Assembly (NCBI GenBank): GCA_046545575.1
Contig: JBKGZM010000035.1
Span: 1 to 19,356 of the forward strand
Reading direction: 5' to 3'
Length of the DNA: 19,356 bases
DNA from: JAGXOF01 sp046545575
GTDB taxonomy: Bacteria; Chloroflexota; Dehalococcoidia; SZUA-161; SpSt-899
Shown in pieces: positions 1-6,321 of this stretch (positions are counted from its first letter, which is position 1; each line of letters starts with the position of its first letter). The notes under the pieces are model-generated. The model made no database searches and was not told the origin of the DNA. It was given only the letters and a program-made list of their open reading frames with translations. The position numbers and the translations under genes were made by a program.

Positions 1-6
1 CTTTCT

Positions 7-1038
7 TCAAGAAAGGGACTGAAACCGTGTTCTAGCAAGGAAATCCATCAAATCCGATTGGTCTGGGTGTTTTGCCTGCGGGTGTGAAATATAGTAGGCC
101 GCCGTTGCATTGGCTAGAGTAAGTCTCAACTCGTCGGACAAGCCCATAAGCTCTCCCAGTATGTCTCCGGCATCCCACGTATCGCCGGCCCCGGTAAGCC
201 TTTTGGGAGCTACGTCGAATGCTGGCACGGCTTTCGTTTCTCCGTTATGATACCGACTCTTGGCATGGTGTTCCGTGTGCAAATCCACCCTTGTTGTCCT
301 TGCTGGTGTGAAGCCTCGTGTAACTCTCAGCCTTTTGGCTTCATCCTCGTTGACACTGATTATATCAGCTAGACCCATTGTTAGTACATCATTGATTAAG
401 CTTTCGGTTTCCTCTGAGGTCTTAGGAGAGAGGTCCCCGGGGTCAAGAAATGCTTTACACTTCTCGTTCTGTTTGGCTACCCCGAAGACATGCTTGGCGA
501 GTTCTGTCCCCTTTTTGTTCAGTCCCCAGTCAGATACATAGACGAGGTCTGCCTTACCAATCAGCTCCTCGCTCCCCGGAGTAAGGTGCTCGGGTCCGAA
601 TGCAGCCAGTGAGCCAGGGTCAGCTATCATTATATTCCCCTCTTCGAGTTCAATGGAGGTGGTGAGAGCAAGCTCTCCGTCGGTGCTGACGTGCGATAAA
701 TCTATATCAGCTTCACTGGCCATGCTTTCAAGCAATCGATATCCGATCTCATTGGTTCTGGCGACCAGGTGCGATCTTATCCCCAGACGGGAGAGAGCCG
801 AAGCACAATTTGTCGCCTTGCCACCCCTTTGCAAGCTTTGTCTGGCGAGCATGTTCCCCCCGCCGGAGTGGGCTACATTCTCCATTTCCCCAAAGAATGA
901 ATGCAGGTCTTTCTTATATTGGAGGATGTTATCTATACAGAAATGGGGCATGAGAACGACATCGAATCTCTTTTGGGGGTCCTTTTTCAGTTCCTCTACT
1001 AATTCTGACTTAAGTTTTTCACTATCAGATATTCCCAC
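7..1038 (-). CDS. PfkB-family sugar/nucleoside kinase
   Basis: This 343-residue protein is a cytoplasmic ribokinase/PfkB-fold kinase that should transfer the ATP gamma-phosphate to a sugar or related alcohol. The PfkB signature 2 is clear at residues 283-291 (GAGDTWDAG), with Asp286 as the expected catalytic base. An N-terminal glycine-rich substrate segment (GGKATNCASALSRLG) matches the family's GGxxxNxA region. The length is normal for the family. The start is a GTG at 1036-1038 behind GGAACGG, 15 bp after the stop of the upstream HAD gene, so the two are probably co-transcribed and translationally close. The stop (TGA) lies 6 bases from the window edge, so further operon members may lie outside. 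Pairing with a sucrose-phosphatase-like HAD protein suggests sugar or compatible-solute metabolism, but the substrate cannot be read from sequence. Confidence 0.88.
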   Translation of the reverse strand: MGISDSEKLKSELVEELKKDPQKRFDVVLMPHFCIDNILQYKKDLHSFFGEMENVAHSGGGNMLARQSLQRGGKATNCASALSRLGIRSHLVARTNEIGYRLLESMASEADIDLSHVSTDGELALTTSIELEEGNIMIADPGSLAAFGPEHLTPGSEELIGKADLVYVSDWGLNKKGTELAKHVFGVAKQNEKCKAFLDPGDLSPKTSEETESLINDVLTMGLADIISVNEDEAKRLRVTRGFTPARTTRVDLHTEHHAKSRYHNGETKAVPAFDVAPKRLTGAGDTWDAGDILGELMGLSDELRLTLANATAAYYISHPQAKHPDQSDLMDFLARTRFQSLS

Positions 1039-1053
1039 GACCCGTTCCTGAAC

Positions 1054-1812
1054 TTAGATAAAGCGGAATTGCTTAAGTCCTTCAATGATCCCAGCGCTGT
1101 ATGAGTAAGTAGCGTGAAAGGCGTTTGAGCCCTTATAGTCCTTCAGTTCCTGGTGGGCATTGGCAACGATTATACCTTTAAATCCATCCTCAAACAACTC
1201 CAAGTCATTGCCTGAATCGCCGCAGACTATTACATCATCTTTTGCTATGCCGAGCTTCGCCATTATATATTTCAGTGCTCCACTCTTGCTGGATTCCCTG
1301 GGCAGGAGATCCAGGAACTGATCGCAACTGAAGATTACCTTAACATCCAGTGGTTCCTCTTGTAGTCGGCGATGAATCTCTGCCAGTACTTCCTGCTGAT
1401 TATACCTCAAAAAATAACTTATCTTGAATTTGGTTTGCCATCGTGATTCTTGCCATTCCAAATCCTTCAAATCGCTCATCATCTCCACTATTCTTTGTCT
1501 GTTCCATCCCCTGGATATTATATCGCTCCATGACCTATCAAGTACGAACTCGCCGTCCTGGACAAAATATACCTCTGTTCCCACCATACAAATAGAGGCA
1601 TCCGGCTTCCTGATGCCTTTTTTATCTATGAGGTTCACTACTGACTTAAGGTCTCTCCCCGTGTCGAAAACAAGCAGGAGTCCATGTCTATTGATCATGC
1701 CGAGCAACTCATACATTGACTCATCGTGCCCGATCAAAGTGCCATCTATGTTGGTGCAAAGTAGCTTCTTTGTATCCGAGTTTGAATACTGACTATGCAC
1801 TCCTTTGGCCAT
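1054..1812 (-). CDS. HAD-superfamily, sucrose-phosphatase-like protein with Asn in place of the nucleophilic Asp
   Basis: This 252-residue protein has the layout of Cof/sucrose-6-phosphate phosphatase-type HAD hydrolases (C2 cap). Motif I reads N-I-D-G-T at residues 21-25, where the family has DxDxT. The second Asp (D23) is kept but the phosphoryl-accepting first Asp is Asn21 (codon AAC, at 1750-1752). Motif II (DTGR), the motif III Lys (SSKSGAL) and motif IV (CGDSGNDLELF) all look intact, so the fold should be normal. A metal-binding but non-hydrolytic or slow enzyme is the simplest reading; a sequencing error in one base is the alternative. The ATG start follows AAGGGGAGA at good spacing. 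It is the first gene of a two-gene operon with the PfkB kinase. Confidence 0.82.
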   Translation of the reverse strand: MAKGVHSQYSNSDTKKLLCTNIDGTLIGHDESMYELLGMINRHGLLLVFDTGRDLKSVVNLIDKKGIRKPDASICMVGTEVYFVQDGEFVLDRSWSDIISRGWNRQRIVEMMSDLKDLEWQESRWQTKFKISYFLRYNQQEVLAEIHRRLQEEPLDVKVIFSCDQFLDLLPRESSKSGALKYIMAKLGIAKDDVIVCGDSGNDLELFEDGFKGIIVANAHQELKDYKGSNAFHATYSYSAGIIEGLKQFRFI

Positions 1813-1836
1813 GTCTCCCCTTGGAATGGTAGTTTT

Positions 1837-1873
1837 CTAGAACATTATAGCATGCAAATCCCAGGGATGCCCA
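1837..1873 (-). promoter_or_regulatory. Predicted sigma-70 promoter for the HAD-pfkB operon
   Basis: On the minus strand, TGGGCA (1868-1873 in plus coordinates) and TATAAT (1844-1849) are separated by 18 bp. TGC directly precedes the -10 box, which makes it an extended -10 promoter. Transcription would start near 1837-1838, leaving a leader of about 25 nt with the AAGGGGAGA ribosome site of the HAD gene. Confidence 0.6.
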
Positions 1874-1927
1874 CATAAGTAAATTGACGTTTAGATGTTG
1901 AATATCAATTTTGCGTAGGCTCAATGC

Positions 1928-1957
1928 TTGACAAAGCACAGGCTCCGTATCTACAAT
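1928..1957 (+). promoter_or_regulatory. Predicted sigma-70 promoter for the yceD-rpmF-fabK-fabD run
   Basis: A consensus TTGACA (1928-1933) and a near-consensus TACAAT (1952-1957) are separated by 18 bp. The expected start is near 1964, about 28 nt before the yceD ATG. It is divergent from the HAD promoter, with the two -35 boxes about 55 bp apart. Confidence 0.65.
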
Positions 1958-1991
1958 AGACACGTTTACAGCGAACGGGGAAGGAGCAGTG

Positions 1992-2525
1992 ATGAGGGTT
2001 AATGTCGCTGAGCAACTCAAGGGTGAGACCGGGGATGTCCGGCGCTATTCGTTTGATGAAATCAGTGAGGGGGGATATGCTGTACAGGGAGAGCTTGTGT
2101 TCACCCGGACACATCGTAGCATCTTGGTGACGGGAAAGTTGAGGGCCGTTGTAACAAATACCTGCAGCCGTTGTTTGCAGGAGTTTGAACAGGTCCTGGA
2201 TTTTGAGCTACAGGAGGAATTCTTCCCCCCAAAGGATATTTTCACCGGGGTACCCGTTCCATCAGATGAAGGTAGCGAGGATGTGGATGGTTTTAGTATC
2301 GGCGAGGATAATATCCTTGACTTAGGTGAGGCTGTGCGGCAAAATATGATTATCAGTCTTCCGCAAAAGCCGCTGTGCAGCCAAGGCTGCGCTGGGTTAT
2401 GTTCGAGATGTGGACATAATCTTAATTATGGCATGTGTGATTGTACTGAGGAGCTCGATCAACGATGGGCTCCCTTAGGGACATTATTTGCAGGCGAACT
2501 GTCGAGAATGAAAAAAGAGGTTTAA
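1992..2525 (+). CDS. yceD: YceD family protein (DUF177)
   Basis: This 177-residue DUF177/YceD protein belongs to a family nearly always encoded just before ribosomal protein L32 and linked to 23S rRNA and L32 metabolism. The sequence shows the characteristic cysteine pairs: C58/C61 in the central CSRC segment, then C129, C133, C137, C140, C149 and C151 near the C-terminus, consistent with metal binding. A GTG at 1989 is also in frame, but AAGGAG (1981-1986) is only 2 nt from it and 5 nt from the ATG at 1992, so I take the ATG. The stop codon TAA overlaps an ATG in the rpmF leader, so translation of L32 is probably coupled. The identification rests on the cysteine layout and on gene order. Confidence 0.88.
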   Translation: MRVNVAEQLKGETGDVRRYSFDEISEGGYAVQGELVFTRTHRSILVTGKLRAVVTNTCSRCLQEFEQVLDFELQEEFFPPKDIFTGVPVPSDEGSEDVDGFSIGEDNILDLGEAVRQNMIISLPQKPLCSQGCAGLCSRCGHNLNYGMCDCTEELDQRWAPLGTLFAGELSRMKKEV

Positions 2526-2530
2526 TGATC

Positions 2531-2719
2531 ATGGCTGTACCTAAGAGAAAAACGTCCAAGCAGCGTTCGAGGACAAGAAGAAGTCACAGGGCATACTCAA
2601 TTGCTACTCTCTCGGTGTGTCCGCAGTGTCACAATCCCAAACCTCCTCACCAGGTATGCACTGTTTGTGGAAGCTACCGAGGTAGAGAGGTATACGAAAC
2701 CAAGAGCGCCAAAAGATAA
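2531..2719 (+). CDS. rpmF: 50S ribosomal protein L32
   Basis: This 62-residue zinc-ribbon form of L32 is a component of the large ribosomal subunit. It begins with the canonical MAVPKRKTSKQ and carries the two CxxC pairs C30/C33 and C43/C46. In-frame ATGs lie further upstream at 2465 and 2525, but the family N-terminus and the spacing from AGAGG (2516-2520) favour the ATG at 2531. It follows yceD directly and precedes fabK by 6 nt, the common yceD-rpmF-fab arrangement that ties ribosome synthesis to membrane lipid synthesis. Confidence 0.95.
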   Translation: MAVPKRKTSKQRSRTRRSHRAYSIATLSVCPQCHNPKPPHQVCTVCGSYRGREVYETKSAKR

Positions 2720-2725
2720 AAACAA

Positions 2726-3682
2726 ATGAACACCAGTTTGTGCGATCTTCTCGGTATCGAGTATCCTATAATCCAGGGGGGCATGGCGTGGTTGGGTACC
2801 TGGGAACTTGCCTCTGCGGTCTCGGAAGCTGGCGGGCTAGGGGTTATTGGTGCGGGAAATGCGCCACCGGAATGGGTGCGTGAGCAAATCCAGCGTCTGA
2901 GGCAACACACAGATAAACCATTTGCCGTTAACCTTATGCTTATGTCCCCGTATTTGGAAGAGGAAATCGGTGTAACCCTGGAGGAGAAGGTGCCGATTGT
3001 GGCTACCGGGGGTGGGAATCCCGGGGTATACATAAAACGGTTTAAGGAAGCCGGCGTAAAGGTTATGCCTGTGATTTCCAGTGTTGCCTTGGCCAAGAGG
3101 GCAGAGCGTGCAGGTGCGGATGTGGTGGTGGCTGAAGGGCTGGAGTCCGGAGGACATGTTGGCGATACAGCTACTATGGCCTTGATCCCGCAGATCGTCG
3201 ACTCGGTGAGCATCCCCGTTGTCGCTGCGGGAGGGGTTGGTGATGGGAGGGGCATGGCTGCTGTATTGGCTCTTGGAGCACAGGGAGTTCAAATGGGCAC
3301 GCGCTTTGTATGCAGCACTGAATGCACTGCCCACGCTAGTTTTAAGGAGAAAATCCTGAAGGCCCAGGACCGGGCCACTGTTGTTACCGGAGAGCCCACG
3401 GGGCATCCGGTGAGGATACTTAAGAATAGGTTATCGAGACAGTTCCTGGAGATGGAGAGAGATGGAGCATCTAAGGAGGATTTAGAGCGTTTTGGCGAAG
3501 GTAAATTATATTTGGGAGTGGTGCAAGGAGATACCGACAACGGCTCGCTGATGAGCGGACAGGTTGCCGGGTTGATAGATGAAATAAAGTCCGTTCGTAG
3601 TATACTAGAGGAAACGGTGAGTCAAGCAGAATCCATTCTCTCTCGGTTGGCAAATTCCGGTACAGGAGGGATCAATGCCTAA
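2726..3682 (+). CDS. fabK: Enoyl-ACP reductase II, FMN-dependent
   Basis: This 318-residue TIM-barrel flavoprotein of the FabK/nitronate monooxygenase superfamily should carry out the last step of each fatty-acid elongation cycle, reducing trans-2-enoyl-ACP. It starts NTSLCDLLGIEYPIIQGGM, typical of FabK. It has the conserved GGH segment with His144, the position of the catalytic His in characterised FabK, and FMN-phosphate loops at AAGGVGDG and GTRF. Nitronate monooxygenase is the main alternative, but the position between rpmF and fabD makes FabK much more likely. No good Shine-Dalgarno precedes the ATG, only 6 nt separate it from rpmF, and its TAA overlaps the fabD start, so the genes look translationally coupled. 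Confidence 0.92.
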   Translation: MNTSLCDLLGIEYPIIQGGMAWLGTWELASAVSEAGGLGVIGAGNAPPEWVREQIQRLRQHTDKPFAVNLMLMSPYLEEEIGVTLEEKVPIVATGGGNPGVYIKRFKEAGVKVMPVISSVALAKRAERAGADVVVAEGLESGGHVGDTATMALIPQIVDSVSIPVVAAGGVGDGRGMAAVLALGAQGVQMGTRFVCSTECTAHASFKEKILKAQDRATVVTGEPTGHPVRILKNRLSRQFLEMERDGASKEDLERFGEGKLYLGVVQGDTDNGSLMSGQVAGLIDEIKSVRSILEETVSQAESILSRLANSGTGGINA

Positions 3683-4649
3683 AGTTGCCTTTGTTTTCCC
3701 GGGGCAAGGGTCTCAAGTAGTGGGAATGGGCGCAGATCTTTTCAAAACCTACCCTGCGGCGAAAGAGATTTTCCAAGAGGCAGATGACACTCTTGGGTTT
3801 TCCATATCGAATCTTTGCTTTAACGGCCCGAAGGAAAAGCTGAATCAAACAGTCAACACACAGCCAGCGATCATGACGGCCAGCTTTGCTTGCCTGCGGG
3901 TGGTTTTTGAGAATGGGTTAGGTATTACACCTGCATTCGTTGCTGGTCATAGCGTTGGTGAATATACGGCGTTGGCAGCTGTGGATTCCCTCATGTTTTC
4001 CGACGGGTTGCGTCTGGTTCAAGAGCGAGCTCGTTTGATGCATGAAGCAGGTATCAAATCTCCTGGGGGAATGGCAGCGGTTATCGGACTTGACATGGTA
4101 TCCTTGGAGGAGATTTGCCAGGAGACTGGTACGCAGATCGCGAATATCAACTCACCTGGCCAGATAGTTGTTAGTGGTACGAACAATGGCCTGGCGTGGA
4201 TGATGGACCTGGCGAAAGCTCGGGGAGCTAAGAGGGTCATTCGCCTCGATGTCAGCGGTGGGTTCCATTCCTTCCTCATGGAACCGGTTACAGGTAAATT
4301 GGCTGATGCTGTAAACCAGCTAGACTTCTCGCACCCAAGAGTCCCGGTGGTCGCCAATGTGACTGCTCGACCTGTGCACACCGCACAGGAGATAAGAACT
4401 GGGATCATAAAACAAATATGTGGATGTGTTCAGTGGCAACCCTCCATTGTGTACATGATCAATGAGGGGGTTGACACATTTGTGGAAATCGGCCCGGGAC
4501 AGGTGCTTACCGGTTTGATAAAGAGGATCAACCGGGATGTAACTATCTTGAACGTCAGGGATGTTAATGACTTGAGTTCAGTTGCTGAGAAGATCCAATC
4601 TCAGGGTAGTACGAGCGGGGCTAAGGATTATGTGGTGGCCAAGGGGTGA
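3675..4649 (+). CDS. fabD: Malonyl-CoA:ACP transacylase
   Basis: This 324-residue acyltransferase moves malonyl from CoA to acyl carrier protein, supplying the extender unit for fatty-acid synthesis. The substrate would come from the AccDA product encoded downstream. It has FPGQGSQ near the N-terminus, the nucleophile elbow GHSVGE with Ser93, the conserved Arg in QERAR (about residue 118) and the catalytic His198 in SGGFHS, matching the Ser/Arg/His set of E. coli FabD. The length is slightly above normal because of a short C-terminal tail. The ATG lies inside the end of fabK (8-nt overlap), with GGAGG shortly upstream. In many bacteria fabG follows here; it does not in this window. Confidence 0.96.
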   Translation: MPKVAFVFPGQGSQVVGMGADLFKTYPAAKEIFQEADDTLGFSISNLCFNGPKEKLNQTVNTQPAIMTASFACLRVVFENGLGITPAFVAGHSVGEYTALAAVDSLMFSDGLRLVQERARLMHEAGIKSPGGMAAVIGLDMVSLEEICQETGTQIANINSPGQIVVSGTNNGLAWMMDLAKARGAKRVIRLDVSGGFHSFLMEPVTGKLADAVNQLDFSHPRVPVVANVTARPVHTAQEIRTGIIKQICGCVQWQPSIVYMINEGVDTFVEIGPGQVLTGLIKRINRDVTILNVRDVNDLSSVAEKIQSQGSTSGAKDYVVAKG

Positions 4650-4716
4650 GGCCTACGCTGGGCCTGCACCATATGGTAATTCTCTTGTTTCGGAAAAGGA
4701 ACTTACACTATTGAAA

Positions 4717-4800
4717 ATGTCCGTTGATTTAGATGACTTACTCTCGGTTGTAACTGATAAAAAGAAACAGCTGATGGGGCGGAAATGCTCTCATGGCTAG
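4717..4800 (+). CDS. Doubtful 27-residue ORF between fabD and nusB
   Basis: An ATG at 4717 opens a 27-codon frame (MSVDLDDLLSVVTDKKKQ and a short basic tail) that ends by overlapping the first codons of nusB by 8 nt. No clear ribosome site precedes it, as the GGAA run lies 16 nt away. The peptide has an acidic amphipathic start, and I recognise no family. It may be a leader peptide coupling translation into nusB, or only chance. The surrounding 143-nt spacer holds nothing else that I can support. Confidence 0.25.
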   Translation: MSVDLDDLLSVVTDKKKQLMGRKCSHG

Positions 4801-5206
4801 CAGTCGGCGAAGAGCAAGGACTGTTGCGCTACAAGCTCTCTATGAGTTTGACTGTGTTGGACACGAGCCATATGCCTGTGTGTCGCGGATTGCTCAGCAG
4901 GCATCATTTCCTAAAGCCGTGACCGCTTTTGCTGAGGAATTGGTCAAGGGGGTCGTGGATAACAGGGAGGACCTTGATGCGATCATACACAGATTTGCTC
5001 CGAGTTTTCCAGTTGACCAGCTCTCCGCGGTGGACAGAAACGTGTTGCGGCTGGCTATCTTCGAGATAAAAATAGAAGGTAAGGTCCCTGTTAAGGCTGT
5101 GATAAACGAGGCGGTAGAGCTTGCCAAGACATTTGGCAGCGATAGCTCTTCCAGGTTCATTAATGGAGTTTTAGGATCTGTAAGTGGAATAGTGCTACAT
5201 GGTTAG
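4793..5206 (+). CDS. nusB: Transcription antitermination protein NusB
   Basis: This 137-residue all-helical RNA-binding protein pairs with NusE (S10) on boxA of rRNA leaders to promote antitermination. The N-terminal RRRARTVALQALYEFD is the family hallmark, and the C-terminal region (VPVKAVINEAVELAKTFGSDSSSRFINGVLG) is also strongly conserved. The length is normal. The ATG lies behind a weak purine stretch, so expression may depend on coupling to upstream translation. It lies inside the fatty-acid synthesis cluster, as in several related genomes. Confidence 0.94.
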   Translation: MASSRRRARTVALQALYEFDCVGHEPYACVSRIAQQASFPKAVTAFAEELVKGVVDNREDLDAIIHRFAPSFPVDQLSAVDRNVLRLAIFEIKIEGKVPVKAVINEAVELAKTFGSDSSSRFINGVLGSVSGIVLHG

Positions 5207-5211
5207 GTTTT

Positions 5212-5220
5212 TGGTATAAT
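5212..5220 (+). promoter_or_regulatory. Extended -10 promoter before acpP
   Basis: TGG followed by a perfect TATAAT (5215-5220) forms an extended -10 element just after the nusB stop. I see no convincing -35 box 17-18 bp upstream. A transcript starting near 5227 would give acpP a leader of about 90 nt, allowing this very abundant protein to be expressed separately from the fab genes. Confidence 0.55.
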
Positions 5221-5315
5221 GATTTCAAGTGCTCAGTTCTCAGTGAGCGATATGACAGCTTTCAGGGGGAGCAAGGACTGAGTGAGCTGGTAAATTTATT
5301 GGGAGAGGAGAAAAC

Positions 5316-5576
5316 ATGGCCACAGTGTTTGATCGAGTAAAGAAGATTGTGGCAGAACAGTTAGGCGTTGAAGATGATGAAGTGAAGCCCGAAGCTTCCT
5401 TTACTGATGATTTGAATGCGGATTCCCTTGACTTGGCTGAGTTGGTGATGGCGTTTGAAGAGGAGTTCGGTGACGATAACAATCCGCTGGAGATACCGGA
5501 TGAGGACGCTGAGAACCTGGCGAGTGTGCAGGACGCGGTTGACTACCTGAAGGAGCGGGGCTTCGAAGACGAATAA
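5316..5576 (+). CDS. acpP: Acyl carrier protein
   Basis: This 86-residue acidic four-helix protein carries growing acyl chains on a 4'-phosphopantetheine arm. The attachment site is Ser37 in the signature NADSLDL. The second half (VMAFEEEFGDDNNPLEIPDE) fits type II ACPs, with a slightly longer acidic loop than E. coli ACP. A strong ribosome site (GGGAGAGGAG) precedes the ATG, as expected of an abundant protein. It lies after nusB and before the uracil-DNA glycosylase gene, and works with the FabD, FabK and AccDA products encoded nearby. Confidence 0.97.
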   Translation: MATVFDRVKKIVAEQLGVEDDEVKPEASFTDDLNADSLDLAELVMAFEEEFGDDNNPLEIPDEDAENLASVQDAVDYLKERGFEDE

Positions 5577-5590
5577 CGATAGGGGGCATA

Positions 5591-6193
5591 TTGACACCAC
5601 TGGAGGAGCTTAACCGCCAGATAGCCCAGTGCCAGGAATGCGATCTGGCCAAGACTCGTAACAATGTAGTTCCTGGGGAAGGGGCGGAGGATGCTCCGAT
5701 AATGCTCATTGGGGAAGCACCAGGGTTTTATGAAGACCAGCAGGGCCGGCCATTCGTGGGAGCGGCTGGGCGTTTTCTGGATGAATTATTGAAGTCTATT
5801 GGCTTCGACCGCAGCATGGTCTACATCTGCAATGTAATCAAGTGCCGTCCCCCGGAAAACCGTGATCCTATGCCCAAGGAAATAGAAACCTGCCGAAAGT
5901 GGCTTGATCGCCAGATCGAGATCATCGCTCCTGAGATTATAGTGACCCTGGGCCGTCATTCTTTAGCCAAGTTTCTCAAGGGCGCTAGCATCAGCAAAGT
6001 GCACGGCACGCCATATAATATTGATGGCAGAGTCTGTTTTCCCTTGTACCATCCAGCAGCAGCCCTTCATCAACAAAACCTTCGCAAAACCATTGAGGCT
6101 GATTTCCTCAAACTCCCCGAAGTCTTGGCTCAAGCTAAATCCGCCTCTGGCGGACAGGCGGAGCCAGAGCCCAAGCAATTAAGCATGTTTTAG
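5591..6193 (+). CDS. Family 4 uracil-DNA glycosylase with C-terminal clamp-binding-like motif
   Basis: This 200-residue DNA repair enzyme removes uracil arising from cytosine deamination. The family 4 traits are clear: the four cysteines of the [4Fe-4S] cluster at C14, C17, C85 and C101, motif A GEAPG (41-45), and the HPAAAL motif with His154. Translation probably starts at a TTG (5591) behind AGGGGG, 14 nt after acpP, so it may be co-transcribed with acpP. The last five residues are QLSMF, close to the bacterial beta-clamp-binding consensus QL(S/D)LF. The linker before it is encoded by a GC-rich nested palindrome (see repeat 6140-6170). Confidence 0.93.
   Translation: MTPLEELNRQIAQCQECDLAKTRNNVVPGEGAEDAPIMLIGEAPGFYEDQQGRPFVGAAGRFLDELLKSIGFDRSMVYICNVIKCRPPENRDPMPKEIETCRKWLDRQIEIIAPEIIVTLGRHSLAKFLKGASISKVHGTPYNIDGRVCFPLYHPAAALHQQNLRKTIEADFLKLPEVLAQAKSASGGQAEPEPKQLSMF
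6140..6170. repeat. Nested palindromic element inside the UDG gene
   Basis: The segment contains two interlocked perfect 7-bp inverted pairs, TCCGCCT with AGGCGGA and CTCTGGC with GCCAGAG, and a compact TCCGCC-TCT-GGCGGA hairpin. In frame it encodes part of a low-complexity Ala/Gly/Gln/Glu linker before the QLSMF tail. Palindromic GC-rich inserts in tolerant protein linkers resemble small dispersed palindromic elements in other genomes. Whether this one is repeated elsewhere in this genome cannot be judged from the window. Confidence 0.45.
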
Positions 6194-6201
6194 AGTTCTT
6201 G

Positions 6202-6282
6202 GAGTTCATTGAGTTTGTAGCGTGAGGAACGGCGCTCAATGAATTCAATAGATTTGAAGCACTCAAAAAACTCAACGAACTC
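6202..6282. repeat. Imperfect inverted repeat upstream of ftsK
   Basis: GAGTTCATTGAGTTT (6202-6216) and AAACTCAACGAACTC (6268-6282) are inverted copies matching at 14 of 15 positions. Related ATTGAG/CTCAAT units lie on both sides of the centre. The 128-nt gap between the UDG gene and ftsK consists largely of this AT-rich arrangement, and no other element is evident. It could form a long hairpin in RNA or be the remains of a dispersed repeat. Confidence 0.45.
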
Positions 6283-6321
6283 ATTAGACTCTACCGAACT
6301 CATCTGTTTAGTAATAGTGCA

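Noticed and set aside
2674..3255. Long minus-strand ORF opposite fabK (193 codons)
   Set aside because: It lies antisense to a fully convincing fabK and has a low-complexity Ser/Pro/Thr composition typical of a shadow frame.
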